DNA from: Termitomyces sp. T153 | Lineage: Eukaryota; Basidiomycota; Agaricomycetes; Agaricales; Lyophyllaceae | DNA length: 64,000 nucleotides | Reading direction: 5' to 3' | NCBI GenBank assembly: GCA_018296165.2 | Contig: JACKQL020000028.1 | Location: 62,001-126,000, forward strand | Shown: positions 45,000-55,902 of the stretch, in pieces | How positions within the stretch are numbered: the stretch's first letter is position 1 | Layout of the letters: every line of letters starts with the position of its first letter | Made by a program: the position numbers and the translations under genes | Notes under the pieces: generated by a model | The model's input: only the letters and a program-made list of their open reading frames with translations | Told to the model about the DNA's origin: nothing | Databases searched by the model: none

Positions 45000-46130
45000 T
45001 CACTCCCTCCCCGGACCTCCCGGAAGCCCAACCCCCAGGTCGACCTCCATCTGGGCCCGCACCACCGCTAGGATCTCCGCCAACCCCGGCAATGCCTCCC
45101 CCGCATTGGCCGCCACCTCCCACCACGACCCCGGGGCCACCGCATTGCGTCGCCGATGCCCCGCCAGCAACCTCTCCAACCGCGCCATTCCCTGCTGCAA
45201 CTCCGGAGGCTGGACCGCGGACCCCTGCGTCAACCCGTCCTGAATCGACGCGAACGCCGCGGAGGCACCGTCCAAGAGGACCCGATGCTCCCACACCCAG
45301 CCTAAACTCCGAAAATGAACCGTCAATAACGAACGGAGGAACGGGAGACAACTCATGAAGAATCCCCGCGCGACCCGAGGCGGCCTCGTTGGCCAACCAA
45401 TCCTCCCTCCGCCTCGCCGCCTCCAGCTCCACCCACAACGCATCCCCCTCCGGAACTCGTCCCCGCCCCTCCGCTTCCCCCGCGAGTTGCCCCTCCACCT
45501 GCGCCAGACGCTCCCGCAGACCCTGCACCTCTAGCGCCCGCTCCGTCGCCACGCACACCGAAGTATTCCTCTCCCGCTCCATCGCTTCCTTCTCCGTCCG
45601 CGCCGCGTCACAATCCTCCCTCGCCCAGCAGAGCTCCCCCTCCCGTACTGCCAACGACGCCGTCAAGGCCTCCACCTGCTTGCGAAGGAAGACCTCCGTG
45701 ATTGAAGGAATTGGCGCGGAGGGACTCGACGATCGCTCCGAGGGAACGCCAGGGACAGGGGAAAAGAGGGAAGACTCGGGAGGCCCCGCCGACAACTCGC
45801 GCCCATGCGGCCTCTTGCTGGGTCCCGCCCCCAAGGGTGGGGAAGCTCGACGCTTTCCCCGAACCACCACCGAAGACGCCCCCTTCCCCTTTGGCACCGC
45901 GGGACGAAACTTGGTCCGCTTCGGAACCCCCGGAAAGTCCACCACTACTACTACGGACGACTCTACCGGAACCCCGTCAACCATCCCGAAAGGAAAATTC
46001 GACAACACTTACGACTCCGGTCCCTAACGCTACCCCGGCGCCGACGCTCGAACTCCTCACCCCCACTGTCATACACCACCACCTCGTCTAAATCGGCGGG
46101 AGAAACCACTGGAGCGCTGGGGGAAGACAT
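45000..46130 (-). CDS. Antisense spliced coiled-coil protein gene, copy 2
   Basis: Exons 46130-46013, 45962-45357 and 45301-45000 correspond one to one with copy 1; intron 1 is 50 nt (GTAAGT...GGTAG), intron 2 is 55 nt. The coding sum is 1026 nt, 341 residues plus stop. The heptad region (EVFLRKQVEALTASLAVREG to LEVQGLRERLAQVEGQ) is uninterrupted here, with no TGA as in copy 1. The donor of intron 2 has changed from GTGAGT to ATGAGT, a CpG-type change, so splicing there is probably lost. Reading through gives an unspliced frame of 354 codons from an ATG inside intron 1. Copy 1 carries an extra 24-bp tandem repeat in exon 2 that is absent here. The product is unknown; a basic patch (VRGKRRASPP, GPSKRPHGRE) precedes the coiled coil. 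Confidence 0.7.
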
Positions 46131-46327
46131 GACGAAATTTGGGAAACCCCGGGGCACGCCCAAAGCTTTAAATTGAGTGAGGAGGACCCTGACGAAACGG
46201 CGGCCGCGCTTTGACTTCGCCTCCCACGCCGCTATCACTCGCTGCGGATTGATCAATATTGCTCGGCTTCGACTCCCACGCCCCGCCGATCCCCGTCCTG
46301 CCCCGCGTCTCGAAGGGTCTCGACGCT

Positions 46328-46340
46328 GAAAGGGGGGTGA
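46328..46340 (+). other. Polypurine tract of copy 2
   Basis: GAAAGGGGGG then TGA, directly before the 3' LTR. Confidence 0.85.
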
Positions 46341-47515
46341 TGTCACGACCCGTTCCCCAAAACCCCGCACATCGTCCATCAAACCCCCGAACCCCCAAAA
46401 GGACCCCAACGCTCCGCTGAACTTCCGCCCATGCCCACGCCTACTTCGGCTAACTCCGACACCTCCCCGGCTAACTCCCCTGGCCAACTTCGGTGCCTGC
46501 CCCGCAGCCACTGACACTTACCCTGGGCTTCCCAAACCCCAAGAACCACCCCCGCTATTCCTGATCTTCGCCCACCCATCATTAACTCGACACCCTGCTT
46601 CCTCCGACCTATTCCGGAATATCACGACAACCTCGGAACAACCCGCGATCCCATCAACGTATCAGCGCGGCACGATCTTCGATCACAACCGACACCCGCC
46701 CACTCCGTCAAGCCCCGCCAAGCCCCGCCGCCACAGCCGACGTACCCCGAAGTCCTCCGGTAGTCAGTATATAAGTCATCGAGTACCTCTTCGTACTCCA
46801 GTCTTGATATTGCTTAACGTTACCTATGGTCTGATTGCTTCCTTTTTGTGTTTCGTGTTCATTTTCGTGTCTCTTTCTCCTTACTCTCAGTTTCCCGGTC
46901 TTATCTCAGTCTCCCGGTCTTATCTCAGTCTCCCGGTCTTATCTCAGTCTCCCGGTCTTATCTCAGTCTCCCGGTCTTGTCTCGTCCCCTTTTCGTTATC
47001 GTTCTCGTTATCGTTTCGTACCTCCACTCGAATCTACTCTTGTTCCATATTGTCTCGTCCAACGCCGTCTCGGTGACGTCGTCTGACCCTTGTGCCCAAT
47101 TCTTCATCAACCCTAACGACCTCACGAACTCCGCGATTATAATTACGAACCCCGACACCCCTTACCAGGTCCGAACCTCACTCTTCGCTCGGTCCCGGAC
47201 TCCATCAACTCCAAATGATCTCCCATCAAACCCCGGCTCCGCCCCCATTGATCACACAGCCACCTACTCCCTTGCTTCCGCAAATCTCCCGTACGGCCTT
47301 CTGCTTGAACCCCGCCAAGACCGTCTCATTTCCCCACAATCCGACTTCTCCGGACCTTCCCGGACCTGTCTGGATCACATCTCCCCAATTACCCGCGCAA
47401 ACCACCAGGACCCAGAACGTCTTCGAGTGTCCGGTCACCAATGCAGGGGAATCACGCCCGCCTAGTAAGGACTCGCCCAGTGCAGCTGCGCCCCCGAGGT
47501 CAGCGGACCCTGACA
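46341..47515 (+). repeat. 3' LTR of non-autonomous copy 2
   Basis: TGTCACGACCCGTTCC ... CCCTGACA, 1175 bp. It has five 19-bp units (46886-46980), one more than its 5' partner, and small deletions near 46470 and 46640. Confidence 0.95.
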
Positions 47516-47520
47516 GAGGC

Positions 47521-48700
47521 ATTGTGGGTCCCTCAGGCAAAGGTAACCCTGGAGAAGTTTGCAGAGGCAGTGGGACAGGCATGGGGTCCCCTGACCTTGC
47601 AGTGGTGTTAGGCAGAGGCCCCAGTGAGTATTCCAAGCCATTGCAACAAGGTTGAGCTGAGTTGATTTTGTAGTGTGCCCTTTGTGCTTGCTGCAGCAAC
47701 CATTGTGACTTGGAGGAGCCAGTGCTGGGGTCCTGGTAGAACATGTCAGTGTATATCCCCTGTCAGTTGAGGCATAAGAAGTGCCCCATCTCATTGAGTT
47801 AGTGGATGGTCTGCGTGTCAGAGGAGCAGGGATGGAACATGGAGTGGGTGGCCATGCAGTTACTTGAGGGGCATAAGGAGAAGGTGTCAGGCCAGGGGTT
47901 CAGGGTAGAGCATGGAGGCAGTGTGGAGCAGTTGATGAAGGTGGGGCTCCCATGGGGTGGGTGAAGAGAGGGGGCTCCCACAATTTGTGACAAGGAGAAG
48001 CAGAGAGCATCCCCCTCTCTGAAGGTGGGGCTCAGCAAGTGGCTGTGGGGAGAGGAGTTGATGGTGAGTCTCCTAGGGCCACATGTTTACTCTCCCACAT
48101 TGAGGGCCTTGATGGAGGGGTCTGGCAGAGGCCCCATCTCCTCCTGAGGCGTGGGGCCTGTGGGAATGGCTGGAGCAATCAGAGGTGTGGGCAGAGTGGA
48201 GAGCAGAGGTGGGGCAAGGAGCTGCAGAGGCAAAGAGGGCCAGGGTGGAGGTAGAAAGGCAGTGGGAGGAATGGTTGGCTAACAAAGTGGCCTTGGGGTG
48301 GAAGGGGATGATGTGTGAGTCTTTTTGTTCTTTATCCCCTACAATCTTGCTGACTCAGAGTTGTCTAGACTCAGTCTGACAGCACCATATCCTCCTTGAC
48401 AGGGTGTCAGCTGCTTACACCTCAATGTAGGATGGGTTGGCACAGATGCCTAGAGAGCTCCTGCCAGAGTTGGAGCAGGAGTCTCATCAGATGGGGTGAT
48501 TGTTGGCAGGACATTGGCAGAGGAGTGCAGCAGACTCCAGAGCATGGTAGGAGGTAGCTACCAATGTAAAGGAGCTGCTGCCTAGGCAGCTGGAGGCTCT
48601 CACCATCATGATTGCTTAGATAGAAGTGGATTTGATCAGAGGTGTGGTGCGGAGGGTCCCAGAGGGGGAGAAGGAGTGAGGGAGCAGTTGGGCCCCATTT
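47521..48700 (+). pseudogene. Decayed antisense gene of old element 2, 3' part
   Basis: Resumes after the nested element. The plus strand near 48185 reads VWAEWRAEVGQGAAEA ... EEWLANKVALG, matching the ELEAARRREDWLANEAASG block of the young antisense genes. It continues toward a C-terminal region with a poly-acidic PEGEKE end near 48660. It lies directly downstream of the pol chromodomain, which reads toward it from the other strand. Stops and shifts make it non-functional. Confidence 0.6.
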
Positions 48701-48919
48701 TCTTGCTACCTTGCCACTTCTCCTATATTATTTTGTACTTTGTAGCCCTGTATATGATACCTTCTTGCTGTTCTACTGATTGTGTGAGGTTTGAAATTCT
48801 GGATGAGAAGAGAGTAAGTGAAAACATGTAGGGGGTTACTCACGGAAGTTGAATCTCTAATGAATCCAGAGGCAGGAGTTATGCCCACTGATGCTGTCTG
48901 TATTTGCTAGTCCTGGGGG

Positions 48920-51900
48920 TCCTGGGGCTTGGTGGAATGCCATTGATAGAAGTCTTGGAGTTTGTTGGAGGCTCCAACAAGGTGTTTTTGGAGTTCCTAA
49001 GTGTTGTCCTCAGATCTGTAGCCCTTCTAATGGACTAAGTATTGGGGTTGGCTGTAGACCACATAGCAGTCAAGAATTTGGTTGACCTCATAGTGATATT
49101 TGTCTTCAACTTCAATGGGGAGCAGTCAGCTGGGGTGTTGGCCAGAGAAGGGGTCTGGAGTGTGTTTTTTGAGGAGTTGGATGTGGAACATGGAGTGGAG
49201 GCCCTTTAAGCCTGGAGGTAGGTCAAGCTTGTAGGCATGCATGGAGACCTTCTAGAGGACTTTGAAAGGGCCAAAACATTTATGATCAAGCTTGACAGAG
49301 GGCCTCTGGGTCTTGAGATTTTGTTGATCAAGCCAGACTAAAGTGCTGGGGAGCCAGTCAGAGGTTAGTTTGTGTTGGGTGTCAGCATGCTTGAAGTAGG
49401 CTTAATTAGTGGTGTTGATCTCATCCTGGAGGAACTGGTGAAGGAATTGGAGGTCCTCAGTGACTTTGTGGGCAATGTGAGAAGGGATATCCTTGAGGGA
49501 TAGTGTAAGCCAGAAGTTGTAGCCCTTGTTAGCATAGAAGGAGGAAACTCTGGTAGCAGAGTGAGATGTATTGTTGTAGGTAAACTTGGCAAGGGGAAGT
49601 TCTGCATGCTAGTCATTCTGTAAATAGTTAATGTAGAGGCAGAGATACTGTTTCAATGTCTGGTTTACTCATTCTGTTTGTTTGTTGGTTTCTGAGTGGT
49701 AGGCAGTAGAGAGATTAGTTTTGATTTTAAGTGCCTTGCATAGCAATTGCCAAAACAAGATATGAACAGAGGTCCACAGTCTGAGACGATGTCATCTGGG
49801 AGTCCATGCTTGGAGAATACATGTTTGAGGAATAGTTTGGTGAACTTCAGAGCATTGTTGGTGGTGTGGCAGGAGATGAAGAGAGCTTGTTTAGTGAGGC
49901 AGCAGACAACAACAAGGATTGCATTGAAACCTTCAGAGTCAGGGAGTTCAATGATATGATCCATTGATATTGAGAACCAGGGGCATCAGCTGATGGGGAG
50001 GGGCTTCAATAATCCATGGGGACAGTAGTGGGGTACCTTGGCCCAGAGACAAGGTTTGCAGGCCATTATGTATTGCATGACATCCTTCTTCATTCCTGGC
50101 CAAAAGTAAGTCTGAGAGATGAGTTGAAGAGTCTTATGAATTTCTGGGTGTCTCTGGAGCTTGTGGTTGTGGTGTTGCCAGAGTATGTTAAGGCAAATAG
50201 ACTTGTAGTCCAGAGCATAAACTTGCCCACTCCAGAGCAGGAGGCGGTGGTCTAGAGACAGCATGAAGGGGTTTTTGGCATTTGACTCACTAGCAGAATT
50301 GTTATGGGAAATGTGCTGGATGAAGAAAGGGCCTGAGGGTGACAAGGATTGCATTGAAACCTTCAGAGTTGGGGAGTTTGACAATATGATCCATTGATAT
50401 TGAGGACCAGGGGCATCAGCTAGTGAGGAGGGGCTTCAATAATCCGTGGGAGTGGTGGTGGGGTACCTTGGCCCAGAGACAAGGTTTGCAGGCCCTTACA
50501 TATTGCATGACATCCTTCTTCATTCTTGGCCAAAAGTAAGTCTGGGAGATGAGTTGAAGGGTCTTACAAATTTCTGGGTGTTCCTGGAGCTTGTGGTTGT
50601 AGTTGTCAGGTTCTGCTGACCATGGGGGCTCAGCTACACTGGGCGAGTCCTTACTAGGCGAACATGATTCCCTGCACTGACAACTGAGCACTTGGAGGTG
50701 TTCCAAGCACTGGGGACTTGTGAGGATAGTTAGGGGAGATTGATCCGAGCAAGTCTGGGGAGGTCCAGAGGAATAGAGGACAGGTTGCAGGGGAGGGGGA
50801 CAGACTTGGCGGGGTTCCAGCATAAGTCTGTGTGTGAGTATTGTGCGTGTGGAGGAGGCGGAGGCTACATAGATGACAGGAGCAGAGCTGGAGTTCTGAT
50901 GGGGGATCAACAGGGATTGATGGGGTTTGGAGCCAAGTGTATAGCAGGGTCTGGGGATGGTAACAAGTGTCAGAGGTTCATAATTGTAATTGCGGAGTTC
51001 ATGAGGATGTTATGGTTGAGAGGACTTGAACACAATAGACAGAATCAAACGGAGCAATACAGAGTCAAACAAAATGAGACAAAGATGAGATGAGAATGAG
51101 AATAGATTCAGGTGGAGACATGGAATGATAACAAAAGGATAACGGAACAGAAACGAGATAAGACTAGGAGACTGAGAGTAAGAAAAACGAGACATGGGAC
51201 ACAAAACACGAGAAGAAACAATCAGAAACACATCAGGTAAGGTAGGTAGATAATCTCAAGACTAGAGTACGAGGAGCTACTCTATGTCTTATATACTGAC
51301 TACTGAAGAGCTCCAGGGACGTCGGCTGTGGTGGCAGGGCTTGGTGGAGCTCTACAGAGTCGATGGGTGTTGGTTATGATCAGAGGGTGGGCTGCATTGA
51401 TATGTTGATAGGATCAATTGCGACGTGGTCTGTTCCGAGGCTGTTGTGATACTCCAGGGTAAGTCAGGGAAGCCAGGGTGTTGAGTTGATGATGTGTAAT
51501 GGGGTCAGGTATGGCGGGGGAGTGGTTCCAGGGGCTTAGAAAGTCCAGGGGAAGTGCTGGCAGCTGTGGGGAAGATATCGGAGTTGGCCAGGGGGCTGTT
51601 GGAGTTAGCCGAGAATGTGCTGGAGTTAGCCGGAGTAGGCGCAGAGTGCTGAGGAAGTTTGACAAAGTGTTGGAGAGGGGGGTTCTAGGGGAGCAGGGGT
51701 TTGTCGGGCGGTGTATGGGGCTTCAGGAAATGGGTTGTGACAGTAGTGTTGCCAGAGTATGTCAAGGCGGATAGACTTGTGGTCCAGAGCATAAATTTGC
51801 CCACTCTGGAGCAGGAGGCAGTGGTTCAGAGACAGTGTGAAGGGGTTTTTGGCATTTGACTTGCTGGCAGAATTGTTGTGAGGGTCATGCTGAGTGAAGA

Positions 51901-54866
51901 AAGGGTCTGAGAGCAAGTTTCTGATTTGATGGAGGATTCCTTCTTCATTTAGAGTCAGCACAGCATGTAGATATTTGAGGGGGATTACCACTTGATAGTT
52001 GAATGCATTCCACTCAGCTTCAAAGGACTTTTTTGGATACACATCAGACTTCCAAGTGAGGGTGTTGGGCTTTGTGCTGAGTTGTCTGGGGCAGTAGTGG
52101 ATGGTGAAGTCATACTCTGAGAGGGCTTTGGACCATCAAGCTTGGCAGTGGCTGAGTTGCTTTGTAGTTGTGAAGTATTGCAGGTTGTTATGATCAGAAT
52201 AGACTTGGATGCAGTGTGGGGATCTCTTGAGGTAAGCCCACCACTGATAAAAGGCTTTGATGATTGTGAGGAGTTCCTTGTCATAGATGTCATAGTTGAG
52301 CTCCACGGGGATTATTGAATGGGTGTAGAAGGTAATGGGGCAGAGGTCCTTGCCTCTAGAGTCCAACTGGGAGAATATTCTGGCAATGGTGTAGTTGGAG
52401 GCATTGCATTCAAGCATGATCAGCAGAGAGGGGTTAAAATGGTGGAGGACCAGGGTGGAGGTGAAGGCCCTTTTGAGAAGGAGGAATACACTCTGGCATT
52501 TGCTGTCCCAGTCCCAACAGGTGTCCTTCTGCATAAGTCGGTTGAGGGGTTTGGTGATTCCAGAGTAATTGTCAATGAATTGGTGATAGAAGTTAGCAAA
52601 ATCCAGGAATAACTGTACCTCTTTGATGTTCCACAGTGGGGGCCAATTGAGTATAGCTTCAACCTTAGTGGGGTCCATGTGCATGCCATTGGGAGTAATG
52701 ATGACTTCAAGGTATTTGACCTCCATTGTGTGGAAAGAGCATTTTTTGAGTTTGGCATGGTCTAGCAAATTCAAGTAGATCAATATGTCATCCAGGTACA
52801 CAATAACAAAAATGTTGTTTATATCATGGAAGATGTCATTCATGAAGTACTGGAAAGTGGTGGGGGAGTTAGTCATTCCAAAGGGCATTATGAGGTACTC
52901 AAAGAGGCTATAGTGGGTGTGAAAGGCAGTCTTCCATTCATGTCCTGGGGCAATCCAGACATTGTTGTAGCCAGAGCAGAGGTCTATCTTTGTGTAAATC
53001 TTGGCACTGTGGAGGCAGTCAACAAGATCTCCAATTAGGGGGAGTGGGTACCAGTTCTTTTTGGTGACTTTGTTGAGTCCCCAATAATCTACACAAAGTC
53101 AGAGTGATCTGTCCTTCTTTTTGGTAAACAAGACTGGAGCACTGGTGGCAGAGATTAATGGGTGTATGAAGCTCTTGCTAACCATGTCATCAAGGTAGTT
53201 CTTCAGAGCCTGGAGCTCAATCTCAGACACGTTGTAGATCTTATTAAATGAGGGCAAGGTGCTTTCTTTGAGGTCAATCTTGTGGTCATAGGAGCAGTGT
53301 GTGGGAAGTTCTTTGGCGCTCTCTTTAGAGAACATGTTAGCAAATTCATGATACTCTAGGGGAACTACTTCATATAGGATCTGTTCCTTTGTTTTGCTCT
53401 CTGGCACAGTAGTCTCTGTGTGAAGGTGCTCCTCCAGTAGGGCTGGCATGATCTGTAACTAGAAGGCAGGAGTGCTGTCTTGTAAGATGCATGCAAAGGG
53501 GACAGCGCCAATGATCTTAATATTAAGGTTTCTGGAATCAATGGGAGTGGGTGACAGAGCAGTGGTGGTTGAGTCTAGTGGTGGCAGAGTTGTTTAGAGG
53601 AGTCGAGCATTGCTGGTTGGAGTACTATAGGCCTTTGTATCAATTCTAGGTTATGTTGGAGGGCAACTGTCATAATTTGATTGGATTTGACTAAGGTGGA
53701 GTTGTGTTTTCTTCACTTTCTAGGTCACTGTTGGAGGTTGAAGGGCCTTGAGTTGCTCTAGGAGTGCTGGCACCAGGGTCAGGGATGTTGGAGTCTGAGA
53801 TAGACTGGAGGCAGAGGGGGATGGTGGCCACTAGGCTTGCTTTGGGGCCAGCAAATTGCATGGTGAGGTTTTTCTAGTCAATGTCGGGGTTGACATCTTG
53901 CAGCCATGAGAGTCTGAGCATGATTGAGGTCAATGGGGGGAGTTGGATGATAAGGAGCTGGGCCTGAAACTGCAGGTCATTGTCAAGGATGAGAGTGTTG
54001 TTGTGGTATTGAGTAATCCCTGTAGTGGTGGGGCTCCTATTGAAGAGCTGGAGCTTGAGAGGTTTGTTGAGGTCATTGCATTAGAGGTCAAGTTGACTGC
54101 TGACAAAGGTACCAGAGGTGCCACTGTTGATGAGGGCAGGGAGTACCTTGGACAAGCTATTGAGTCAGACATTGATGATGAATGATCACGTGGACCTTGA
54201 GCAGAGCTGTGGGGGAGTCCAGGAATGGTTGATCATGGTCTCAGGATTTTTAGAGGAGGATGGGATATCAAAGAGCACTAGTCCAGAGTTGGTGGGATTG
54301 TCCTGGTCAAGGCAGAGGGTGAGGCTGGGCCAGTCAATGTGGGAGTTGGTGGAGTGGAGCCATGAGAAGCCTAAAATGATGGGAGTGGAGGGGTGTAGTT
54401 TTGTGATGAGTAGCCAGAGTTCTTGTTGTCATCCATTGGCAAAGGTCATGGTTGTTTCCAGGCAGTGCATGATGTTTCTGGTAGAGGCAGGGTCACTGTT
54501 GAAGAGCTTGAGGGAGATTGGAGTGGGGAGGTGTTGGAGGAGGTGGGGAGCAAGCGCTGCCAGGGATTTGTCAATGAAGTTATCCATGATGCTGCTGTTA
54601 ACTAGTGTGGGGATGGAGTTGTTGGAGAAGGGGAGAGTAGTGTAGAGGAGAAGGGTGGTGGAGGAGTGAGAGGGGAGGTGTGCTGGGAGGTTGTTCAGGG
54701 CAAGTACTATTGTGTGGAGAAGTGTGGCCAGGGCAGAGAAGACATCAGGGTCTGGTCCATAGTCTAGTGTGTCTTCAAAACCTAAACCACCAACTCATAC
54801 CCCATAAACTGGTAGTCACAGTCTTTTCCATCAATCATCCAGATGGTGCATCCCATCATCTGTTGT
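48920..54866 (-). pseudogene. pol of old Gypsy element 2: PR-PR-RT-RNase H-IN-chromodomain
   Basis: In minus-strand order there are two protease-like sites, LVNSSIMDNFID (near 54590) and LINSGTSGTFVSSQLDL (near 54110). Next is the linker ILYEVVPLEYHEFANMFS (53360), RT with [13 protein letters not shown] [19 protein letters not shown] and YLDDILIY (52888-52780), then RNase H (MLECNASNYTIA; YDIYDKELLTIIKAF). The integrase zinc region is YFWPGMKKDVMQYIMACKPCL, and the core has MDHIIELPDSEGFNAILVVV and HGLPDDIVSDCGPLF. The chromodomain VEDKYHYEVNQIL ... KGYRSEDNT lies near 49110-49000. Both protease Asp residues are changed to Asn, and stops are frequent. The integrase zinc region is duplicated (49909-50340 and 50341-50603 plus 51743-51906), and the second copy is split by a solo LTR. 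Confidence 0.88.
50604..51742 (-). mobile_element. Solo LTR, 1139 bp, subfamily B, inside pol
   Basis: TGTCAGGTTCTGCTGACC ... GTGACA, flanked by GTAGT at 50599-50603 and 51743-51747. It contains TAATCTCAAGACT at 51251-51263, the complement of the AGTCTTGAGATTA variant in the solo LTR at 12041. It has more CpG than the pol it interrupts, so it is younger. Confidence 0.92.
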
Positions 54867-54869
54867 TTA

Positions 54870-55861
54870 GGACAACTGTGAATAAAGTGTCCCTGCTCAC
54901 CACATAGGATGCATGCACCCTCCTTCTGTCATTTCTTCTGAGTTTCCTCTGATATGTTGATTCATGGCCTATCCCAAATCTTGTTTGCACATAGGGCTTC
55001 TTGGTCATTGGTGGAGTCTGGAATGTCATCATAGTTGTCAGAGTTAGCATCTAGGAGTTCTGGGGCCTTGTGGAGGTCGGCAGCATTGAGTTGGGCTGGA
55101 GGGTGCTGTTCCAGAAGTTGATTGGCGCTGGAAGGCCCTTGGCCTGGAAGAAAATGGGGCATGGAGTTGGCAGAGTTGGTGGGGATTGAGGGTTGAGTGC
55201 CATTGGTTGCTCTGGCCTGCTAGTTGGTATTGCTGGAGGTGTTTTACAAGGTCTGGAGTGCCATGTTCTCACTCTAGTCCTCTCAGTAGCATTGGTCAAC
55301 CTTAGTAACAAGTGCCTTGTATTTGTTATAGGTGGTTTGCTTGGGTGCAAGGTGGAGAGTGTCCTTGATCTGTTGAGGCAGGGCACAATGGAGGGCAAAG
55401 CAGAGGGTATTGTAATTCCACCCAGTTTTGTAGGCTTTCCATTTGAATTGTATGATGAAGGTCATGAAGCATTCATTGTTGTGCATTTGGAAGTTGAAGA
55501 GATTCTCCTCTGCCTCCACTACCATGTCAAAGACACCAAACTTACTAGAAAATTCCTGGGTAAGAGCGAGCCAGTTGGAAAGTACAGAGTTGCTCAGATC
55601 AAATTGGAGTAGTGCTATGTAGTGGTTGAAGGCAATACTCTGCAAATAGGATACAGTGAAGGCTACTTATAAGCTCTCAAGCTAGAAGGTGATAGGCTTA
55701 GCTTGGAACATAGTTAGACACTGGGTCAGGAAGACATGCCACTTCTGGGGGTCACAGCCAGTGAAGGGTTCAGGCTTCTGAATGTTGAGTTTTCCTTCCC
55801 AAGCCAGTACATTGCAAGTGTTGTCTTGTGTATTTTGAGTTTGGGGCAGGGGTCTAGCATT

Positions 55862-55902
<41 letters not shown>

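Larger units (their letters stand above)
41379..47515 (+). mobile_element. Non-autonomous LTR retrotransposon copy 2, 6137 bp
   Basis: 5' LTR 41379-42552, internal region 42553-46340, 3' LTR 46341-47515, target duplication GAGGC at 41374-41378 and 47516-47520. It is collinear with copy 1 at 24032-30167 throughout, including the self-priming site, the gag-pol-derived non-coding part, the antisense gene and the polypurine tract. The 5' and 3' LTRs differ by one 19-bp unit (four versus five) and by a few small deletions in the 3' LTR. Confidence 0.95.

Noticed and set aside
44944..46008. 354-codon single-exon gene
   Set aside because: It starts inside intron 1 and reads through intron 2 of the better three-exon model, and the open state depends on a mutated splice donor. 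Its C-terminal Gly/Ala-rich part is out of frame relative to the conserved C-terminus seen in the other copies.
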